A DNA stretch of 64,000 bases from Cellulomonas cellasea (GCF_006538745.1 NZ_BJLR01000001.1:242581-306580); one strand, 5' to 3'. Shown: positions 8,468 to 18,727, counted from the first letter of the stretch. A program made the numbers and translations. Notes: generated by a model from the sequence alone, not told the origin.

Positions 8468-10062
8468 GACGCGAGCAGCTGGGCGACGGTCCGCGGCAGC
8501 GCCTCGGCGACCGCGAGCGCCGCGACCGGGCCCCCGGGGTTCGCGACGTGGGCCGCGCGGCCGTGCACGAGCGACGCGCAGGCCGCGAGCGCCGCGACGA
8601 GCGAGGGCTCGCCCGCGAGGTCCTGCGCCCGCCCGGCGAGCAGAGCGCCGAGCAGCCCGGCGAGGACGTCGCCCGCTCCCGCGGTCGCGAGCCACGCGGG
8701 AGCGTCGGCCTGCGCGTACACGGCGTCGTCCGGCCCGACGACGAGCGTCGTCGCCCCCTTGAGCAGCACGGTCGCGCGCGTGAGCTCGCGGGCGCGCCGG
8801 GCCCAGCGCAGCGGCTCCGCCTCGACCTGCGCGCGGTCGACGTCCTCGCCGCGCGCGCTCAGCAGCGTCGCGAGCTCACCGGCGTGCGGGGTCAGCACGA
8901 CCCACGGCGCGAGCCGCTCCGGCAGCAGCGTCAGGGCCCCCGCGTCGACGACGGCCGGGAGCTCCTGGGCGAGCACGCCCGCGAGCGCGCCGTGCACCCG
9001 CTCGGCCTGCGCCGAGTCCGTGGGGTCGACGCCCGGGCCGAGCACCCACGCCTGGACCCGCCCGTCGCCCGCGACGACCTCGGGGCGGTGCGAGACGACG
9101 GCCGCGGTCACCCCGGGCGACCCGAGGTAACGGACCATGCCGACCCCGGCGTGCACCGCGGCGGAGACCGTGAGCACCGCGGCGCCCGGGTACGCGGGCG
9201 TCCCGGCGACGACCCCGACGACGCCACGCGTGTACTTGTGCGCCGCGCGGGGCGGCACGGGCCACAGGGCCGCGGCGTCGCGGGGCTCGAGCCGTGCGAC
9301 CGCGGGGCGTGCGCCGGAGAGGTCGAGCCCGAGGTCGACGGCCTCGACCCGCCCGGCGGACGCGCACGCGGGGGGCACGAGCAGCGCCGGCTTCGGGGCG
9401 CCGAACGTCACGGTCACGTCGGCGGCGAGCACGGCTCCGGGCTCCCCGGCCGGCGCGGACCCCGACCCGTTCGACCCGCCCGGACGCGGCACGTCCCCGT
9501 CGTCGACCCCGACGCCGCTCGGGACGTCGACGGCCACGACGCACGGACCGTCGCCGCGGCCGCCCGCCCGCTCGTCCGCGACGAGCTCGCCGAGCAGCGC
9601 GAGCACCTCCGCCCCCGGCCCGCGCACCGCGCTGTGCCCGGCGCGCGCACCGATGCCGAGCACGCCGTCGAGCACCACGTCCGCCGTGAACGCCTCGGCG
9701 ATCGCGTCGCCCGGCCACACCCGTGCGCCCGGGCCCCCGTCGGCGACGCTCACGACGCTGCAGCCGGCCGACCGGAGCGCCGCGAGCCCGGTCTCGTGCA
9801 GGCGCTCGGCCGTCGCGACCGCGAGCACCGCGACGCCGCGACGCGCGAGCAGCGCTCCGGCGTGCAGCGCGTCGCCGCCGTTGTTGCCCGCGCCGGCGAG
9901 CACGACGACCCGGCTCCCCGCGACGCGCCCGCGCCGTGCGCGCAGCTCCCGGACGACCACCCCGGCGAGCGCGAACGCCGCCCGGTCCATGAGCGGCACG
10001 CCCGCGGCGAGCAGCGGTTCCTCGGCGGTGCGGACGTCCGCAGCGGTGTAGGCGACGATCAC
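8464..10062 (-). CDS. nnr: Bifunctional NAD(P)H-hydrate epimerase / ADP-dependent NAD(P)H-hydrate dehydratase
   Basis: 532 residues from the GTG at 10062. The N-terminal YjeF epimerase domain (about 1-240) has AGAGNNGGDALHAGALL and VDVPSGVGVDDGD. The C-terminal ribokinase-like dehydratase (about 260-532) has HKYTRGVVGVVAG, VLTPHAGELATLL, VLLKGATTLVVG and ATAGAGDVLAGLLGALLAG, the last being the GAGD catalytic/anion-hole motif. Together they repair hydrated NADH and NADPH. A Gly/Ser linker around 205-220 separates the halves. An in-frame extension upstream overlaps the divergent LLM gene and was rejected. Coupled by 4 nt overlap to the kinase gene. Confidence 0.95.
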   Translation of the reverse strand: MIVAYTAADVRTAEEPLLAAGVPLMDRAAFALAGVVVRELRARRGRVAGSRVVVLAGAGNNGGDALHAGALLARRGVAVLAVATAERLHETGLAALRSAGCSVVSVADGGPGARVWPGDAIAEAFTADVVLDGVLGIGARAGHSAVRGPGAEVLALLGELVADERAGGRGDGPCVVAVDVPSGVGVDDGDVPRPGGSNGSGSAPAGEPGAVLAADVTVTFGAPKPALLVPPACASAGRVEAVDLGLDLSGARPAVARLEPRDAAALWPVPPRAAHKYTRGVVGVVAGTPAYPGAAVLTVSAAVHAGVGMVRYLGSPGVTAAVVSHRPEVVAGDGRVQAWVLGPGVDPTDSAQAERVHGALAGVLAQELPAVVDAGALTLLPERLAPWVVLTPHAGELATLLSARGEDVDRAQVEAEPLRWARRARELTRATVLLKGATTLVVGPDDAVYAQADAPAWLATAGAGDVLAGLLGALLAGRAQDLAGEPSLVAALAACASLVHGRAAHVANPGGPVAALAVAEALPRTVAQLLAS

Positions 10063-10142
10063 CGGCCCATCTTGGCGGAGTCGGGCGTGCCACCGCTCGG
10101 CGGGCCGCGACCGTCTCGGCGGGCGCGCGCGCGAGCCGCGGG

Positions 10143-10148
10143 TAGGTT
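10143..10148 (+). promoter_or_regulatory. -10 box for a leaderless LLM oxidoreductase transcript
   Basis: TAGGTT ends 8 nt before the ATG at 10157, the spacing expected for a transcript starting at the start codon. No Shine-Dalgarno sequence is present, in agreement. Confidence 0.45.
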
Positions 10149-10156
10149 CTGGTCTC

Positions 10157-11143
10157 ATGCGCTTCGGACTCTTCATCCCCCAGGGCTGGCGGCAGGACCT
10201 CACGGGCATCGCCACGGCCGACCACTGGAACGTCATGAACGGGCTCGCCCAGCACGCCGACACCGGCGACGTCTGGGAGTCCATCTGGGTCTACGACCAC
10301 TTCCACGCCGTCCCCGAGCCCAACGGCGAGGCGACGCACGAGGCGTGGAGCCTCATCAACGCGTACGCCGCGAGCACCCGCCGCGTCCGCCTCGGCCAGA
10401 TGTGCACGTGCATGGCCTACCGCAACCCCGCCTACCTCGCGAAGGTCGCAGCGACCGCCGACGTCATCAGCGGCGGCCGCGTCGAGATGGGCATCGGCGC
10501 GGGCTGGTACGAGCACGAGTGGCGCGCGTACGGCTACGGCTTCCCGCGTGCCGGCGAGCGCCTCGCGATGCTCGACGAGGGCGTGCAGATCTTCCGGCAG
10601 CTCTGGTCGACCGGCACCGCGACGCTCGACGGGAAGCACTACCAGGTCGACGGCGCGCAGCTCTCGCCGCTGCCGCTGCAGACCGACGGCCCCCCGCTGT
10701 GGATCGCGGGCGGCGGCGAGCAGAAGACCCTGCGCATCGCCGCCCAGCACGCGCAGTACACGAACTTCGACGGGACGCCCGAGACGTTCACGCACAAGTC
10801 CGAGGTCCTGCGCGGGCACTGCGAGGCGCTCGGGCGGCCGTTCGAGGAGATCACGCGGTCGTCCAACTACAACGTCGTGATCGGTGCCACCGAGGCGGAG
10901 GTCGAGGACCGGCTCGCGTGGGTCGCGGACCACTACGGCCGCACGGTCCCCGCCAAGGCCGCCGAGGTCGTCGAGCAGTTCCGCAACGGGCCCCTCGTCG
11001 GGACCCCCGAGCAGATCGTCGGGAAGCTCCGTGAGCTCGAGGCCCTGGGCATGACGTACGCGATCACGTACTTCGCGGAGGCCGCCTACGACCGCTCGGG
11101 CATCGAGCTGTTCGAGCGCGAGGTCGTGCCGGCGCTGCGCTGA
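10157..11143 (+). CDS. LLM-class F420-dependent oxidoreductase
   Basis: 328 residues, a single luciferase-like (beta/alpha)8 domain. Landmarks are MRFGLFIPQGWRQDL at the start, ESIWVYDHFHAVPEP (about 41-55), TRRVRLGQMCTCMAYRNPAYLAK (about 74-96), GRVEMGIGAGWYEHEWRAYG (about 107-126) and LWIAGGGEQKTLRIA (about 181-195). The SGGRVEMGIGAGW segment is the flavin/F420 phosphate-binding part of the family. Substrate unknown; relatives act on alcohols, secondary metabolites or xenobiotics. It stands alone on the plus strand between minus-strand housekeeping genes and is followed by a strong bidirectional terminator. Confidence 0.92.
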   Translation: MRFGLFIPQGWRQDLTGIATADHWNVMNGLAQHADTGDVWESIWVYDHFHAVPEPNGEATHEAWSLINAYAASTRRVRLGQMCTCMAYRNPAYLAKVAATADVISGGRVEMGIGAGWYEHEWRAYGYGFPRAGERLAMLDEGVQIFRQLWSTGTATLDGKHYQVDGAQLSPLPLQTDGPPLWIAGGGEQKTLRIAAQHAQYTNFDGTPETFTHKSEVLRGHCEALGRPFEEITRSSNYNVVIGATEAEVEDRLAWVADHYGRTVPAKAAEVVEQFRNGPLVGTPEQIVGKLRELEALGMTYAITYFAEAAYDRSGIELFEREVVPALR

Positions 11144-11160
11144 CCGGCGCTCCCCCGACC

Positions 11161-11190
11161 GGGCCGCCTCTCCTGCGGGAGGGGCGGCCC
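11161..11190. terminator. Bidirectional hairpin terminator between LLM gene and acpS
   Basis: A 13 bp stem (GGGCCGCCTCTCC / GGAGGGGCGGCCC, one G-U pair) with a TGCG loop in the 66 nt gap between two convergent genes. It has no T-run, as is common in very GC-rich actinobacteria, so the activity is inferred from position and strength. Confidence 0.7.
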
Positions 11191-11209
11191 GCGTCGTGCC
11201 GGGCCGGGG

Positions 11210-11569
11210 TCAGGCCGGGTCGCGCTCGGCGACCACGACCGCCGACGCGATCCCCGCGTCGTGCGAGATCGACAGGTGGAAGCGCGCGACGCCGAGCTCG
11301 TCCGCGCGCGCCGCGACCGTCCCGACCACCTCGACGACGGGCTGCTGACCCGGGACGCGGCGGACCGTCGCGTCCTGCCAGCTCATGCCCGCGGGCGCCC
11401 CGAGCGCCTTGGCGATCGCCTCCTTGGCGGCGAACCGGGCGGCGAGCGACGCGGGCGGCAGGTGCCGCTCGTCGGGCGTGAACAGCCGCTCGAGCAGCCC
11501 GGGTGCACGCTCGAGGGTCGCCACGAACCGCGCGACGTCGACGACGTCGATACCGACGCCGACGATCAC
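11210..11569 (-). CDS. acpS: Holo-[acyl-carrier-protein] synthase
   Basis: 119 residues from the GTG at 11569. [12 protein letters not shown] at 4-15 provides the Mg-binding Asp and [14 protein letters not shown] at 46-59 the catalytic Glu/Lys of Acp[20 protein letters not shown] closes the domain. The enzyme attaches 4'-phosphopantetheine from CoA to acyl carrier protein. A longer frame reaching 11719 overlaps the glmS end and is not supported. It lies 94 nt downstream of glmS, an arrangement conserved in actinobacteria and placing cell-envelope precursor genes together. Confidence 0.97.
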   Translation of the reverse strand: MIVGVGIDVVDVARFVATLERAPGLLERLFTPDERHLPPASLAARFAAKEAIAKALGAPAGMSWQDATVRRVPGQQPVVEVVGTVAARADELGVARFHLSISHDAGIASAVVVAERDPA

Positions 11570-11663
11570 CGGGCGACCCGCGCGGCCGGAGCCCGCCGGT
11601 CGACCCGCGCGGGGCCCGCGAGCGGAAGCACGCCGACCGCCGGCGCCCGCCCGCGGCCCGCGC

Positions 11664-13520
11664 TCACTCGACCGTGACCGACTTCGCGAGGTTGCGCGGC
11701 TGGTCGACGTCGAGGCCACGCGCGGTCGCGAGCTCGCACGCGAAGATCTGCAGCGGCACGACGGCGAGCAGCGGCGCGAGCAGCACGGGCGCCTGCGGGA
11801 CGTAGAACACCTCGTCCGCGAACGGCCGGACGTCCTCGTCGCCGTCCTCGGCGACCACGAGCGTGCGGGCGCCGCGCGCGCGGATCTCCTGGATGTTCGA
11901 GACGACCTTCGAGTGCAGCGAGTCCCGCCCGCGCGGCGACGGCACGATCACGAAGACCGGCTGACCGGGCTCGATGAGCGCGATCGGCCCGTGCTTGAGC
12001 TCGCCGGCCGCGAAGCCCTCGGCGTGGATGTACGCGAGCTCCTTGAGCTTGAGCGCACCCTCGAGCGCGACGGGGTACCCGACGTGCCGGCCGAGGAACA
12101 GCACCGACGACGTGTCCGACATCCAGCGCGCGATCTCGCGGACCCGCCCGGCGCGGTCGAGCACCTGCTGGATCTTGTCGGGCATCTGGCGCAGGTCCTC
12201 GAAGATCTCCGCGATCTCGTCGGGGAACTTGTTGCCGCGCAGCTGCGCGAGGTACAGCCCGAGCAGGTACGCCGCGGTGATCTGCGACAGGAACGCCTTC
12301 GTCGAGGCGACCGCGATCTCCGGCCCGGCGTGCGTGTAGAGCACCGCGTCGGACTCGCGCGGGATCGTCGAGCCGTGCGTGTTGACGATCGCGAGCACCT
12401 TGGCGCCCTGCTCGCGCGCGTGCCGGACCGCCATGAGCGTGTCCATCGTCTCGCCCGACTGCGAGATCGCCACGACGAGGGTCTTCTCGTTGACGACCGG
12501 GTCGCGGTACCGGAACTCGTGCGCGAGCTCGACCTCGACCGGGATGCGGCACCAGTGCTCGATCGCGTACTTCGCGACGTGCCCGGCGTACGCGGCGGTG
12601 CCGCACGCGATCACGACGATCTTGTCCACGGACCGCAGCACCGACTCGTCGATGCGCAGGTCGTCGAGCACGAGCCTGCCCTGCAGGTCCGTCCGGCCGA
12701 GCAGCGTGTCCGCGACGGCCTGCGGCTGGTCGTGGATCTCCTTGTCCATGAACGAGCGGAACCCGCTCTTCTCGGCGGCCGCGGCGTCCCAGTCGACCGT
12801 GTAGCGCCGGCCCTCGGCGGGGCGGCCGTCGAAGTCGGTGACCGTGACCGACGTCGAGGTGATCGTGACGACCTGGTCCTGCCCGAGCTCGAGCGCCTGC
12901 TTGGTGTGCGCGATGAACGCCGCGACGTCCGACCCCAGGAAGTTCTCGCCGTCCCCGAGGCCCACGACGAGCGGGGAGTCGTGCCGTGCGCCGACGACGA
13001 CGTCGGGCAGGTCAGCGTGCACCGCGAGCAGCGTGAACGTGCCGTGCAGGCGGCGGACGACCGTCGTGAGCGCCTGGGTCAGGTCCGGCGTCTGCTCGTA
13101 CTGGCGCGCGAGGAGGTGCGCGACGACCTCGGTGTCGGTCTCGGAGTCGAACTCGACACCGGCGGCGAGCAGCTCGGCCTTGAGGGCGACGAAGTTCTCG
13201 ACGATGCCGTTGTGGATGAGCGCGAGCTTGCCGACGACGTGCGGGTGCGCGTTGACGTCGTTCGGCGCGCCGTGCGTGGCCCAGCGGGTGTGGCCGATCG
13301 CGGCGGTCGACGGGCACAGCGGCTCGGCGTCGAGCACCTCGACGAGGTTCGCGAGCTTGCCCGCCTTCTTCGCGCTCGTGAGCGTGCCGTCGCCGCACGT
13401 GAGCGCGACGCCCGCGGAGTCGTAGCCGCGGTACTCGAGCCGGCGCAGACCCTCCAGCACGACGTCGAGCGGGCGACCGCTCGGATCCTGGCTACCGACG
13501 TATCCCACGATTCCGCACAT
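11664..13520 (-). CDS. glmS: Glutamine--fructose-6-phosphate aminotransferase (isomerizing)
   Basis: 618 residues. After Met removal the nucleophile is Cys2 in MCGIVGYVG; the class II amidotransferase domain runs to about 240 ([18 protein letters not shown], with [11 protein letters not shown]). Two SIS sugar-isomerase domains follow (about 290-430 and 465-605), with [16 protein letters not shown] and [10 protein letters not shown] in the first and the C-tail LAKSVTVE that closes the active site. It makes glucosamine-6-phosphate, the substrate of GlmM encoded at 17.3 kb. ATG chosen because Cys must be residue 2 and a TAGACT box sits 7 nt upstream. Confidence 0.99.
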   Translation of the reverse strand: MCGIVGYVGSQDPSGRPLDVVLEGLRRLEYRGYDSAGVALTCGDGTLTSAKKAGKLANLVEVLDAEPLCPSTAAIGHTRWATHGAPNDVNAHPHVVGKLALIHNGIVENFVALKAELLAAGVEFDSETDTEVVAHLLARQYEQTPDLTQALTTVVRRLHGTFTLLAVHADLPDVVVGARHDSPLVVGLGDGENFLGSDVAAFIAHTKQALELGQDQVVTITSTSVTVTDFDGRPAEGRRYTVDWDAAAAEKSGFRSFMDKEIHDQPQAVADTLLGRTDLQGRLVLDDLRIDESVLRSVDKIVVIACGTAAYAGHVAKYAIEHWCRIPVEVELAHEFRYRDPVVNEKTLVVAISQSGETMDTLMAVRHAREQGAKVLAIVNTHGSTIPRESDAVLYTHAGPEIAVASTKAFLSQITAAYLLGLYLAQLRGNKFPDEIAEIFEDLRQMPDKIQQVLDRAGRVREIARWMSDTSSVLFLGRHVGYPVALEGALKLKELAYIHAEGFAAGELKHGPIALIEPGQPVFVIVPSPRGRDSLHSKVVSNIQEIRARGARTLVVAEDGDEDVRPFADEVFYVPQAPVLLAPLLAVVPLQIFACELATARGLDVDQPRNLAKSVTVE

Positions 13521-13527
13521 GGTGGGG

Positions 13528-13533
13528 AGTCTA
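13528..13533 (-). promoter_or_regulatory. -10 box for a leaderless glmS transcript
   Basis: TAGACT on the minus strand, 7 nt before the ATG. With no room for a 5' UTR, control by a glmS ribozyme (as in Bacillus) is excluded here. Confidence 0.45.
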
Positions 13534-13677
13534 CGGGTGCGCGCGTCGGGCTCCGGGTGATCTCGCGCACGTGACGACGGCGCCGCTCGGGGCGGAGCCG
13601 CCTCCGGCGGCAGGGGTGCGGCGACCCCGCGGTCGTCGGGCCGGCCGGCGCGGTCCCGTCCGGCAGAATGGCTCCTC

Positions 13678-14634
13678 GTGGCCCCCTCCGCCCTCGCGCC
13701 GTCGTCCCCGTACGTCGACCTCGACCGGTCCGCGTGGGCCCGGCTGAGCGAGTCCACGCCGCTGCCGCTCACCGACGCCGACGTCACGCGGCTGCGCGGG
13801 CTCGGCGACCCGATCGACCTCGCGGAGGTGGACGCGGTCTACCGCCCGCTGTCCCGCCTGCTCGACCTGTACGTCGGCGCGACGCGCGGGCTGCACGAGG
13901 CGTCGAGCACGTTCCTGCGCGAGGACACCGGCAGCACGCCGTACGTGATCGGCGTCGCCGGCTCCGTCGCGGTCGGCAAGTCGACGACCGCGCGCCTGCT
14001 GCGCGAGCTCATGGCCCGCTGGCCCGCGACCCCGCGGGTCGAGCTGCTCACGACCGACGGCTTCCTCTACCCGAACGCCGAGCTCGCCCGCCGCGGGCTC
14101 ATGGAGCGCAAGGGCTTCCCGGAGTCGTACGACCGGCGCGCGCTCGTGCGGTTCCTCACCAAGGTCAAGGCCGGCCGCGCCGAGGTCCGCGCACCGGTGT
14201 ACGACCACCTGACGTACGACATCGTGCCGGGCGCGGAGGTCGTCGTGCGACGCCCCGACGTGCTCATCGTCGAGGGCCTCAACGTGCTCCAGCCGGCGCG
14301 CCCGTCGCTCGACGGCGGCGTCTCCAACCTCGCGGTCAGCGACTTCTTCGACTTCTCGATCTACGTGGACGCCCGCACGGCGGACGTGCGGCAGTGGTAC
14401 GTCGACCGGTTCCTGTCCCTGCGCGCGACGGCGTTCGCCCGTCCCGAGTCGTACTTCCACCGGTACGCGTCGCTCTCCGACGACGAGGCCGTGGTCCGCG
14501 CGGAGGCCATCTGGGACGCGATCAACGCCCCGAACCTCGAGCGCAACATCGTGCCGACCCGCAGCCGCGCGACGCTCGTGCTGACCAAGGGCCCCGACCA
14601 CGCGGTCCAGCGCGTGCGCCTGCGCAAGCTCTGA
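13678..14634 (+). CDS. coaA: Type I pantothenate kinase
   Basis: 318 residues with a GTG start, matching CoaA (E. coli 316). Walker [18 protein letters not shown] lies near 92-108, [14 protein letters not shown] near 123-136, [20 protein letters not shown] near 175-194, and IVEGLNVLQ near 197-205. It phosphorylates pantothenate, the first step of CoA synthesis, and normally is feedback-inhibited by CoA. The GTG lies only about 160 nt from the divergent glmS start, so the two promoters are back-to-back. The ATG ten nt upstream is out of frame. Confidence 0.97.
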   Translation: MAPSALAPSSPYVDLDRSAWARLSESTPLPLTDADVTRLRGLGDPIDLAEVDAVYRPLSRLLDLYVGATRGLHEASSTFLREDTGSTPYVIGVAGSVAVGKSTTARLLRELMARWPATPRVELLTTDGFLYPNAELARRGLMERKGFPESYDRRALVRFLTKVKAGRAEVRAPVYDHLTYDIVPGAEVVVRRPDVLIVEGLNVLQPARPSLDGGVSNLAVSDFFDFSIYVDARTADVRQWYVDRFLSLRATAFARPESYFHRYASLSDDEAVVRAEAIWDAINAPNLERNIVPTRSRATLVLTKGPDHAVQRVRLRKL

Positions 14635-14649
14635 GCCCCCCGGCGACGC

Positions 14650-15270
14650 TCAGGGCGTCGGCGTCGCGGTGACCCGGGCGGCGAGCAGGGCCACCGGGAA
14701 GTGCTCCTCGCCCGTCGTCTCGAGCTGCTCGACCGCGGCCGTGACCTGCGCGGTCGGTACGCCGCAGGGATCGACGGGCCGCTCGGCCCGCACCGCGCGC
14801 CCGAGCGCGTCGACGAGCCACAGCTCCCACGTGGGGAACGGACTGGCTGCGCACGCCTGGTCCGCGCGTGCCGACTCGGACGGCTGCGCGAGCGCGTCCA
14901 GCAGCGGCGCGAGGTCGCCCTCCAGCTGTCGCACGGTCACCGCGGACCACACGCCGTCGGCGTCGGTGAGGCGCTCCCCGCTCATGCACTGCACCGCGCT
15001 GACCGGCGTGAACGACTCCGGGACCGCGCCCGGCTCGGGGGCGTCCGGGTGCGCGGTGCCCGGCGCGTCGTCCGCACGCAGCCCGAGCGCGGCGATGACC
15101 TGGGGTGCGAGGCAGTCGGCCCGCGGTGCCGTCTCGGCCTCCGCCGGGAGCGGGTCGGCCACGCCGCAGCCGGCCAGGACCGTCACGCACGCGAGCGTCG
15201 CACCGCCGAGGAGCGCGGCGCGGCGCCGCCCGGGGCTCCCTCGCCCGCGTCCCTCGTGTCGTCGTCGCAT
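14650..15270 (-). CDS. Predicted secreted lipoprotein, function unknown
   Basis: 206 residues from the ATG at 15270 (the frame extends 16 codons upstream). The N-terminus is Arg-rich and followed by a hydrophobic stretch ALLGGATLACVTVLAGCG, a clear type II signal peptide with lipobox VLAGC (lipidated Cys at about residue 35). The mature part has conserved-looking cysteines (DCLAPQV, VQCMSGERLT, QACAASPF, DPCGVPTAQV) that could form two disulfides. No domain is recognised. It ends 15 nt from the convergent coaA stop. No RBS stronger than GGGG is visible. Confidence 0.75.
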   Translation of the reverse strand: MRRRHEGRGRGSPGRRRAALLGGATLACVTVLAGCGVADPLPAEAETAPRADCLAPQVIAALGLRADDAPGTAHPDAPEPGAVPESFTPVSAVQCMSGERLTDADGVWSAVTVRQLEGDLAPLLDALAQPSESARADQACAASPFPTWELWLVDALGRAVRAERPVDPCGVPTAQVTAAVEQLETTGEEHFPVALLAARVTATPTP

Positions 15271-15420
15271 GCCGGATCCCCCGCTCGCCCCCTGCCGACC
15301 CGCGCACCGAGGGAGCACCCCCTCAGGGGTGGTCCGGTGGGCGGGAGGGACGACAGCGGTGTCGTCCCATGACGAGCGTAGGACGGACGTCGGCGCAGGG
15401 CCTCGGACGAGACCAGATCG

Positions 15421-16191
15421 TTAACCCGGGTGAGCGGATCGTTGCGGAGACGTGACCGGCCGGACGGCGCGCGGGTCGGTCACGGCCCGCACCCGGGTCT
15501 CGTGCAGGAGCGGCCCCGCCGGGCCGACGTCGGCCGCCGGGTCGTCCGCGGCGTCGACGTCCTCGGCGGCGTCGAGCACGACGCTCTGCTCGAGGACCGG
15601 GACGCCCGGCTGCAGCCACCGGCGCAGGACCCAGTCGATGAGCAGCCCCACGACCACGCCGATCACGACGCCGGCCACGACCGCGATGACCGGGTGGTCG
15701 TGCAGCCACGCCCCCGCGCCGACGCCGATCGCGGTGCCGTAGACGGCCCAGGTCACGGCCGCCAGCCCGGTCAGCGCGACGAAGCGCCGGCGCCGGTAGC
15801 CCAGGGCCCCGGCGGTCATGTTGACGGCGACGCGCCCCACGGGGATGTACCGAGCCGCGAGGATGAACGACGAGCCGCGGTTCGCGAGGGCGTGCTCCGC
15901 CCAGGCGAGCGTCGCCCGGCCCCGCCTGCCGCGCAGGAACCGGACGCGGTGGACGTCGACCCGGCTGCCGATCTGGTACGCGATCTGGTCCCCCGTGAAC
16001 GCACCCGCGGCCGCCGACAGGACGAGGAGCCCGAGGTTCGCGCCGTCCCCGACCATCGCCGTCGCCGCGACCGCGATCACGACGGACTCGCTCGGGATCG
16101 GCGGGAAGAACCCGTCGATCGTCGCGAACACGTAGATCCCCAGGTAGATCCACCCGGAGCCCGCGAGCGCGAGGATCCACTCCTCCAGCAC
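15421..16191 (-). CDS. DedA-family (VTT/SNARE-associated domain) membrane protein
   Basis: 256 residues. The DedA signature FFPPIPSESVVIAVA (about 28-42) and the GSFILAARYIPVGRVAVNMTAGA-like segment (about 110-133, containing the conserved R-x-x-P/V-G-R) identify the family. Four to five hydrophobic helices include LLVLSAAAGAFTGDQIAY and AVTWAVYGTAIGVGAGAWL. DedA proteins are polyprenyl-phosphate or phospholipid transporters/flippases needed for membrane homeostasis; the precise substrate here is not known. The last ~50 residues are an Asp/Ala/Arg-rich cytoplasmic tail. Monocistronic, with its own promoter candidate 57 nt upstream. Confidence 0.92.
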   Translation of the reverse strand: MLEEWILALAGSGWIYLGIYVFATIDGFFPPIPSESVVIAVAATAMVGDGANLGLLVLSAAAGAFTGDQIAYQIGSRVDVHRVRFLRGRRGRATLAWAEHALANRGSSFILAARYIPVGRVAVNMTAGALGYRRRRFVALTGLAAVTWAVYGTAIGVGAGAWLHDHPVIAVVAGVVIGVVVGLLIDWVLRRWLQPGVPVLEQSVVLDAAEDVDAADDPAADVGPAGPLLHETRVRAVTDPRAVRPVTSPQRSAHPG

Positions 16192-16606
16192 CAGTCATCA
16201 GCTCCACTAGGTCGTGGCAGCGAAGCCGCCGGCGAGGTCGTCCTGTCACGGTAGGTCGCCGCCCGTGGCTGCCGGAATGGGGGAAGCCCCCCAGCCGACC
16301 CCCAGCGACCCCCAGGTGACCCCGGGGTGCGCGCCCTCCCGTTCCCCTCGATCGTGCTGGACGCGGGCGTGGTGACGCGTCCGTCGACCGGATGAGATCG
16401 CGTCCAGGACGCTACTCCGAGGGACCGACAGATCGACACCTGATACCTCGTCCCGCGACCGAGGGCGCCCCAACGTGCGCCGAAGGCGCCCGCGCGGGAC
16501 GACCTGCGGGGCTGCCGGGCGCGACCTGCGGCGCGGCGGTGCAGGCACGACGGCGCGCGCACGGCGCGCAGGCGCCGGCGTCCGGCCCCCGGCGCGTCCG
16601 GACGGG
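16192..16606. other. 415 bp non-coding gap between dedA and def
   Basis: Holds the dedA promoter near 16248-16277, a C-rich stretch with imperfect GACCCCC repeats (about 16298-16325), and a second promoter-like pair on the minus strand around 16405-16440 (TGTCGA, then TAGCGT). The frames across it have atypical Arg/Pro composition and no start with an RBS, so no gene is called. No clear terminator for def was found. Confidence 0.5.
16248..16277 (-). promoter_or_regulatory. Promoter candidate for the DedA gene
   Basis: TTCCGG (16272-16277) and TACCGT (16248-16253) separated by 18 nt on the minus strand, 57 nt before the ATG. The -10 fits TANNNT; the -35 is weak. Confidence 0.4.
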
Positions 16607-17278
16607 TCAGTGCAGCGGGAAGCCCAGCGCGCGGGCGGCGGTCTCCGGCCGGGGCTCGCCGGCCCAGCGGGCGCCGAGCTCGTCCGCGCGCGAGAGCGAG
16701 CGCAGCTCGGCCCGGTCGAGGTAGAGCGTCCCGCCGAGGTGGTCGGTCTCGTGCTGGACGATCCGCGCGGGCCAGCCCGTGAGCACCTCGTCGAGCGTCC
16801 GCCCCGTCTCGTCCGCGCCCGTGAGGCGGACCGAGCGGAGCCGCGCGACGACCGCCTGGTAGCCGACGACGCTCAGGCAGCCCTCGTAGAACGAGACGCG
16901 CTCGTCGCCGACCGCCTCGTACCGGGGGTTCACCAGCACGCGGAACGGCAGGCGCGGGCGCTCGCGCACCTGCTCGACGTCGGGGTCGACCATGCCCGGG
17001 TCCTCGACGACGGCGAGCGCGAGCGACAACCCGATCTGCGGCGCCGCGAGACCGACGCCGGGCGCGGCGTGCATCGTGCGGCGCATGAGCTCGACGAGCG
17101 CACCCAGCTCGGCCGAGTCGAGCTGCCCGTCGTACGGCGCGGCCACGGCCCGGAGCACCGGGTGACCGGCCTGGACGATCGGGGCGAGACCGTCGTGCGC
17201 GTCGGCGGCGTCGAGCAGGCGGTGCACCTGCTCGCGCACGGCGGCGGCCGGGGTCGCGCCGGGGGTCGTCGTGCTCAC
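16607..17278 (-). CDS. def: Peptide deformylase
   Basis: 223 residues, GTG start. All three deformylase motifs are present: [14 protein letters not shown] (about 74-87), [13 protein letters not shown] (about 132-144, metal-binding Cys) and [13 protein letters not shown] (about 174-186, HExxH-type HETDH). It removes the N-formyl group from nascent proteins. The N-terminal ~35 residues before the core are longer than in E. coli. Its GTG overlaps the glmM stop (GTGA), so it is translationally coupled to glmM. The map gene at 30.8 kb performs the next step of N-terminal processing. Confidence 0.97.
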   Translation of the reverse strand: MSTTTPGATPAAAVREQVHRLLDAADAHDGLAPIVQAGHPVLRAVAAPYDGQLDSAELGALVELMRRTMHAAPGVGLAAPQIGLSLALAVVEDPGMVDPDVEQVRERPRLPFRVLVNPRYEAVGDERVSFYEGCLSVVGYQAVVARLRSVRLTGADETGRTLDEVLTGWPARIVQHETDHLGGTLYLDRAELRSLSRADELGARWAGEPRPETAARALGFPLH

Positions 17279-18621
17279 AGGGCGAGCCGGGCGCGCACGA
17301 CGTCCGCGAGCCCGTTCGCGATGCGCTCGGCGTCGTCCTGGCTCGCGGCCTCGACCATGACCCGCACGAGCGGCTCGGTGCCGGACGGGCGCAGCAGCAC
17401 GCGTCCGGTGTCGCCGAGCTCAGCGGTCGCGGCGCGCACGGCGTCCGCGAGCACCTCGTCGGTCGACGCACGCGCCCGGTCGACGCGCGGCACGTTGACG
17501 AGCGTCTGCGGGAGCCGCTGGACGATCGACGCGAGCTGCTCGAGCTTCTGGCCCGTCCCGACGACGCGCGCCGCGAGCTGGAGCGCCGTGAGCACGCCGT
17601 CGCCCGTCGTCGCGTGCTGCGCGAGGATCACGTGGCCCGACTGCTCGCCGCCCAGCGAGTAGCCGCCCGCACGCATCTCCTCGAGCACGTACCGGTCGCC
17701 GACCGCGGTCTCGATCGTGCGGATGCCCGCCGCCGTCATCGCGAGCCGCAGCCCGAGGTTGCTCATCACGGTGACCACGAGCGTGTCGTCGGTCAGGGTG
17801 CCGCGCTCGCGCATCGCGACCGCGAGGGTCCCGAGGATCTGGTCCCCGTCGACGAGCGCCCCCGTGTGGTCGACCGCGAGGCACCGGTCCGCGTCGCCGT
17901 CGAACGCGACACCGAGGTCCGCGCCGGACGCGACGACCGCCGCCTGGAGCTGCTCGGGGTGGGTCGAGCCGCACTTCTCGTTGATGTTGCGCCCGTCGGG
18001 CGAGGCGTTGATGACGACGACGTCGGCCCCGGCGGCACGCAGCGCGGCCGGGCCGACCTCGCTCGCCGCACCGTTCGCGCAGTCGACCGCGATGCGCAGC
18101 CCGGCGAGGCTCACGTCGATCGTCGAGACGAGGTGCGCGACGTAGTCGGCCCCTGCCTGCCCGTTGTCCATCCGGATGCGCCCCACGGCCGCGCCGACCG
18201 GACGCTCCCAGTCCTCGCGCAGGCGACCCTCGATCGCGACCTCGAGCTCGTCGTCGAGCTTGTGGCCGCCGCGGGCGAGGAACTTGATGCCGTTGTCGGG
18301 CATGGGGTTGTGCGACGCCGAGAGCATCACGCCGAGGTCGACGTCCAGCGACGCCGTCAGGAAGGCGACCGCCGGCGTCGGCAGCACGCCGACGTTGACC
18401 ACGTCGACGCCCGCGCTGGCGAGCCCGGCGGCGACCGCGGCGCTGAGGAACTCTCCCGAGGCGCGGGAGTCCCGGCCGATCACGGCGCGCGGGCGATGCC
18501 CCTCGAACTCGCCGAGCGAGCCGAGCACGTGCGCCGCGGCCACGGACAGGTCGAGCGCGAGCTCGGCCGTGACGTCGCGGTTCGCGAGGCCACGGACCCC
18601 GTCGGTCCCGAACAGACCCAT
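17275..18621 (-). CDS. glmM: Phosphoglucosamine mutase
   Basis: 448 residues from the ATG at 18621, preceded by GAAGGAGTCTCCTG (strong RBS). Motifs: [16 protein letters not shown] at the N-terminus, the phosphoserine loop [16 protein letters not shown] (about 98-113), the Mg loop [13 protein letters not shown] (about 240-252), the sugar-specificity loop GGEQSGHVI and the phosphate loop [14 protein letters not shown] near the C-terminus. It converts glucosamine-6-P (from GlmS) to glucosamine-1-P for UDP-GlcNAc. It lies 107 nt after rpsI, separated by a terminator hairpin, so partial readthrough from the rplM-rpsI promoter is possible. Confidence 0.99.
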   Translation of the reverse strand: MGLFGTDGVRGLANRDVTAELALDLSVAAAHVLGSLGEFEGHRPRAVIGRDSRASGEFLSAAVAAGLASAGVDVVNVGVLPTPAVAFLTASLDVDLGVMLSASHNPMPDNGIKFLARGGHKLDDELEVAIEGRLREDWERPVGAAVGRIRMDNGQAGADYVAHLVSTIDVSLAGLRIAVDCANGAASEVGPAALRAAGADVVVINASPDGRNINEKCGSTHPEQLQAAVVASGADLGVAFDGDADRCLAVDHTGALVDGDQILGTLAVAMRERGTLTDDTLVVTVMSNLGLRLAMTAAGIRTIETAVGDRYVLEEMRAGGYSLGGEQSGHVILAQHATTGDGVLTALQLAARVVGTGQKLEQLASIVQRLPQTLVNVPRVDRARASTDEVLADAVRAATAELGDTGRVLLRPSGTEPLVRVMVEAASQDDAERIANGLADVVRARLAL

Positions 18622-18674
18622 CAGGAGACTCCTTCGTCGTGCATGGTGCGGTGCTGGCCGGCTCGTGAGACGCC

Positions 18675-18710
18675 GATGGCCCCGATGGTCTGGTGACCGT
18701 CGGGGCCATC
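18675..18710 (-). terminator. Hairpin terminator after rpsI
   Basis: A 15 bp stem (GATGGCCCCGATGGT pairing with its near-complement, one G-U) and a 6 nt loop lie 17 nt past the rpsI stop. It is the strongest structure between rpsI and glmM. Confidence 0.75.
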
Positions 18711-18727
18711 GGGCCACGGCTGAGGGG

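Noticed and set aside
11385..13574. 729-codon plus-strand frame over glmS
   Set aside because: Complement of glmS, with shadow composition (Asp-Arg-Val repeats) and no RBS.
13521..13677. glmS ribozyme upstream of glmS
   Set aside because: The predicted transcript starts at the ATG and no ribozyme-like sequence is present.
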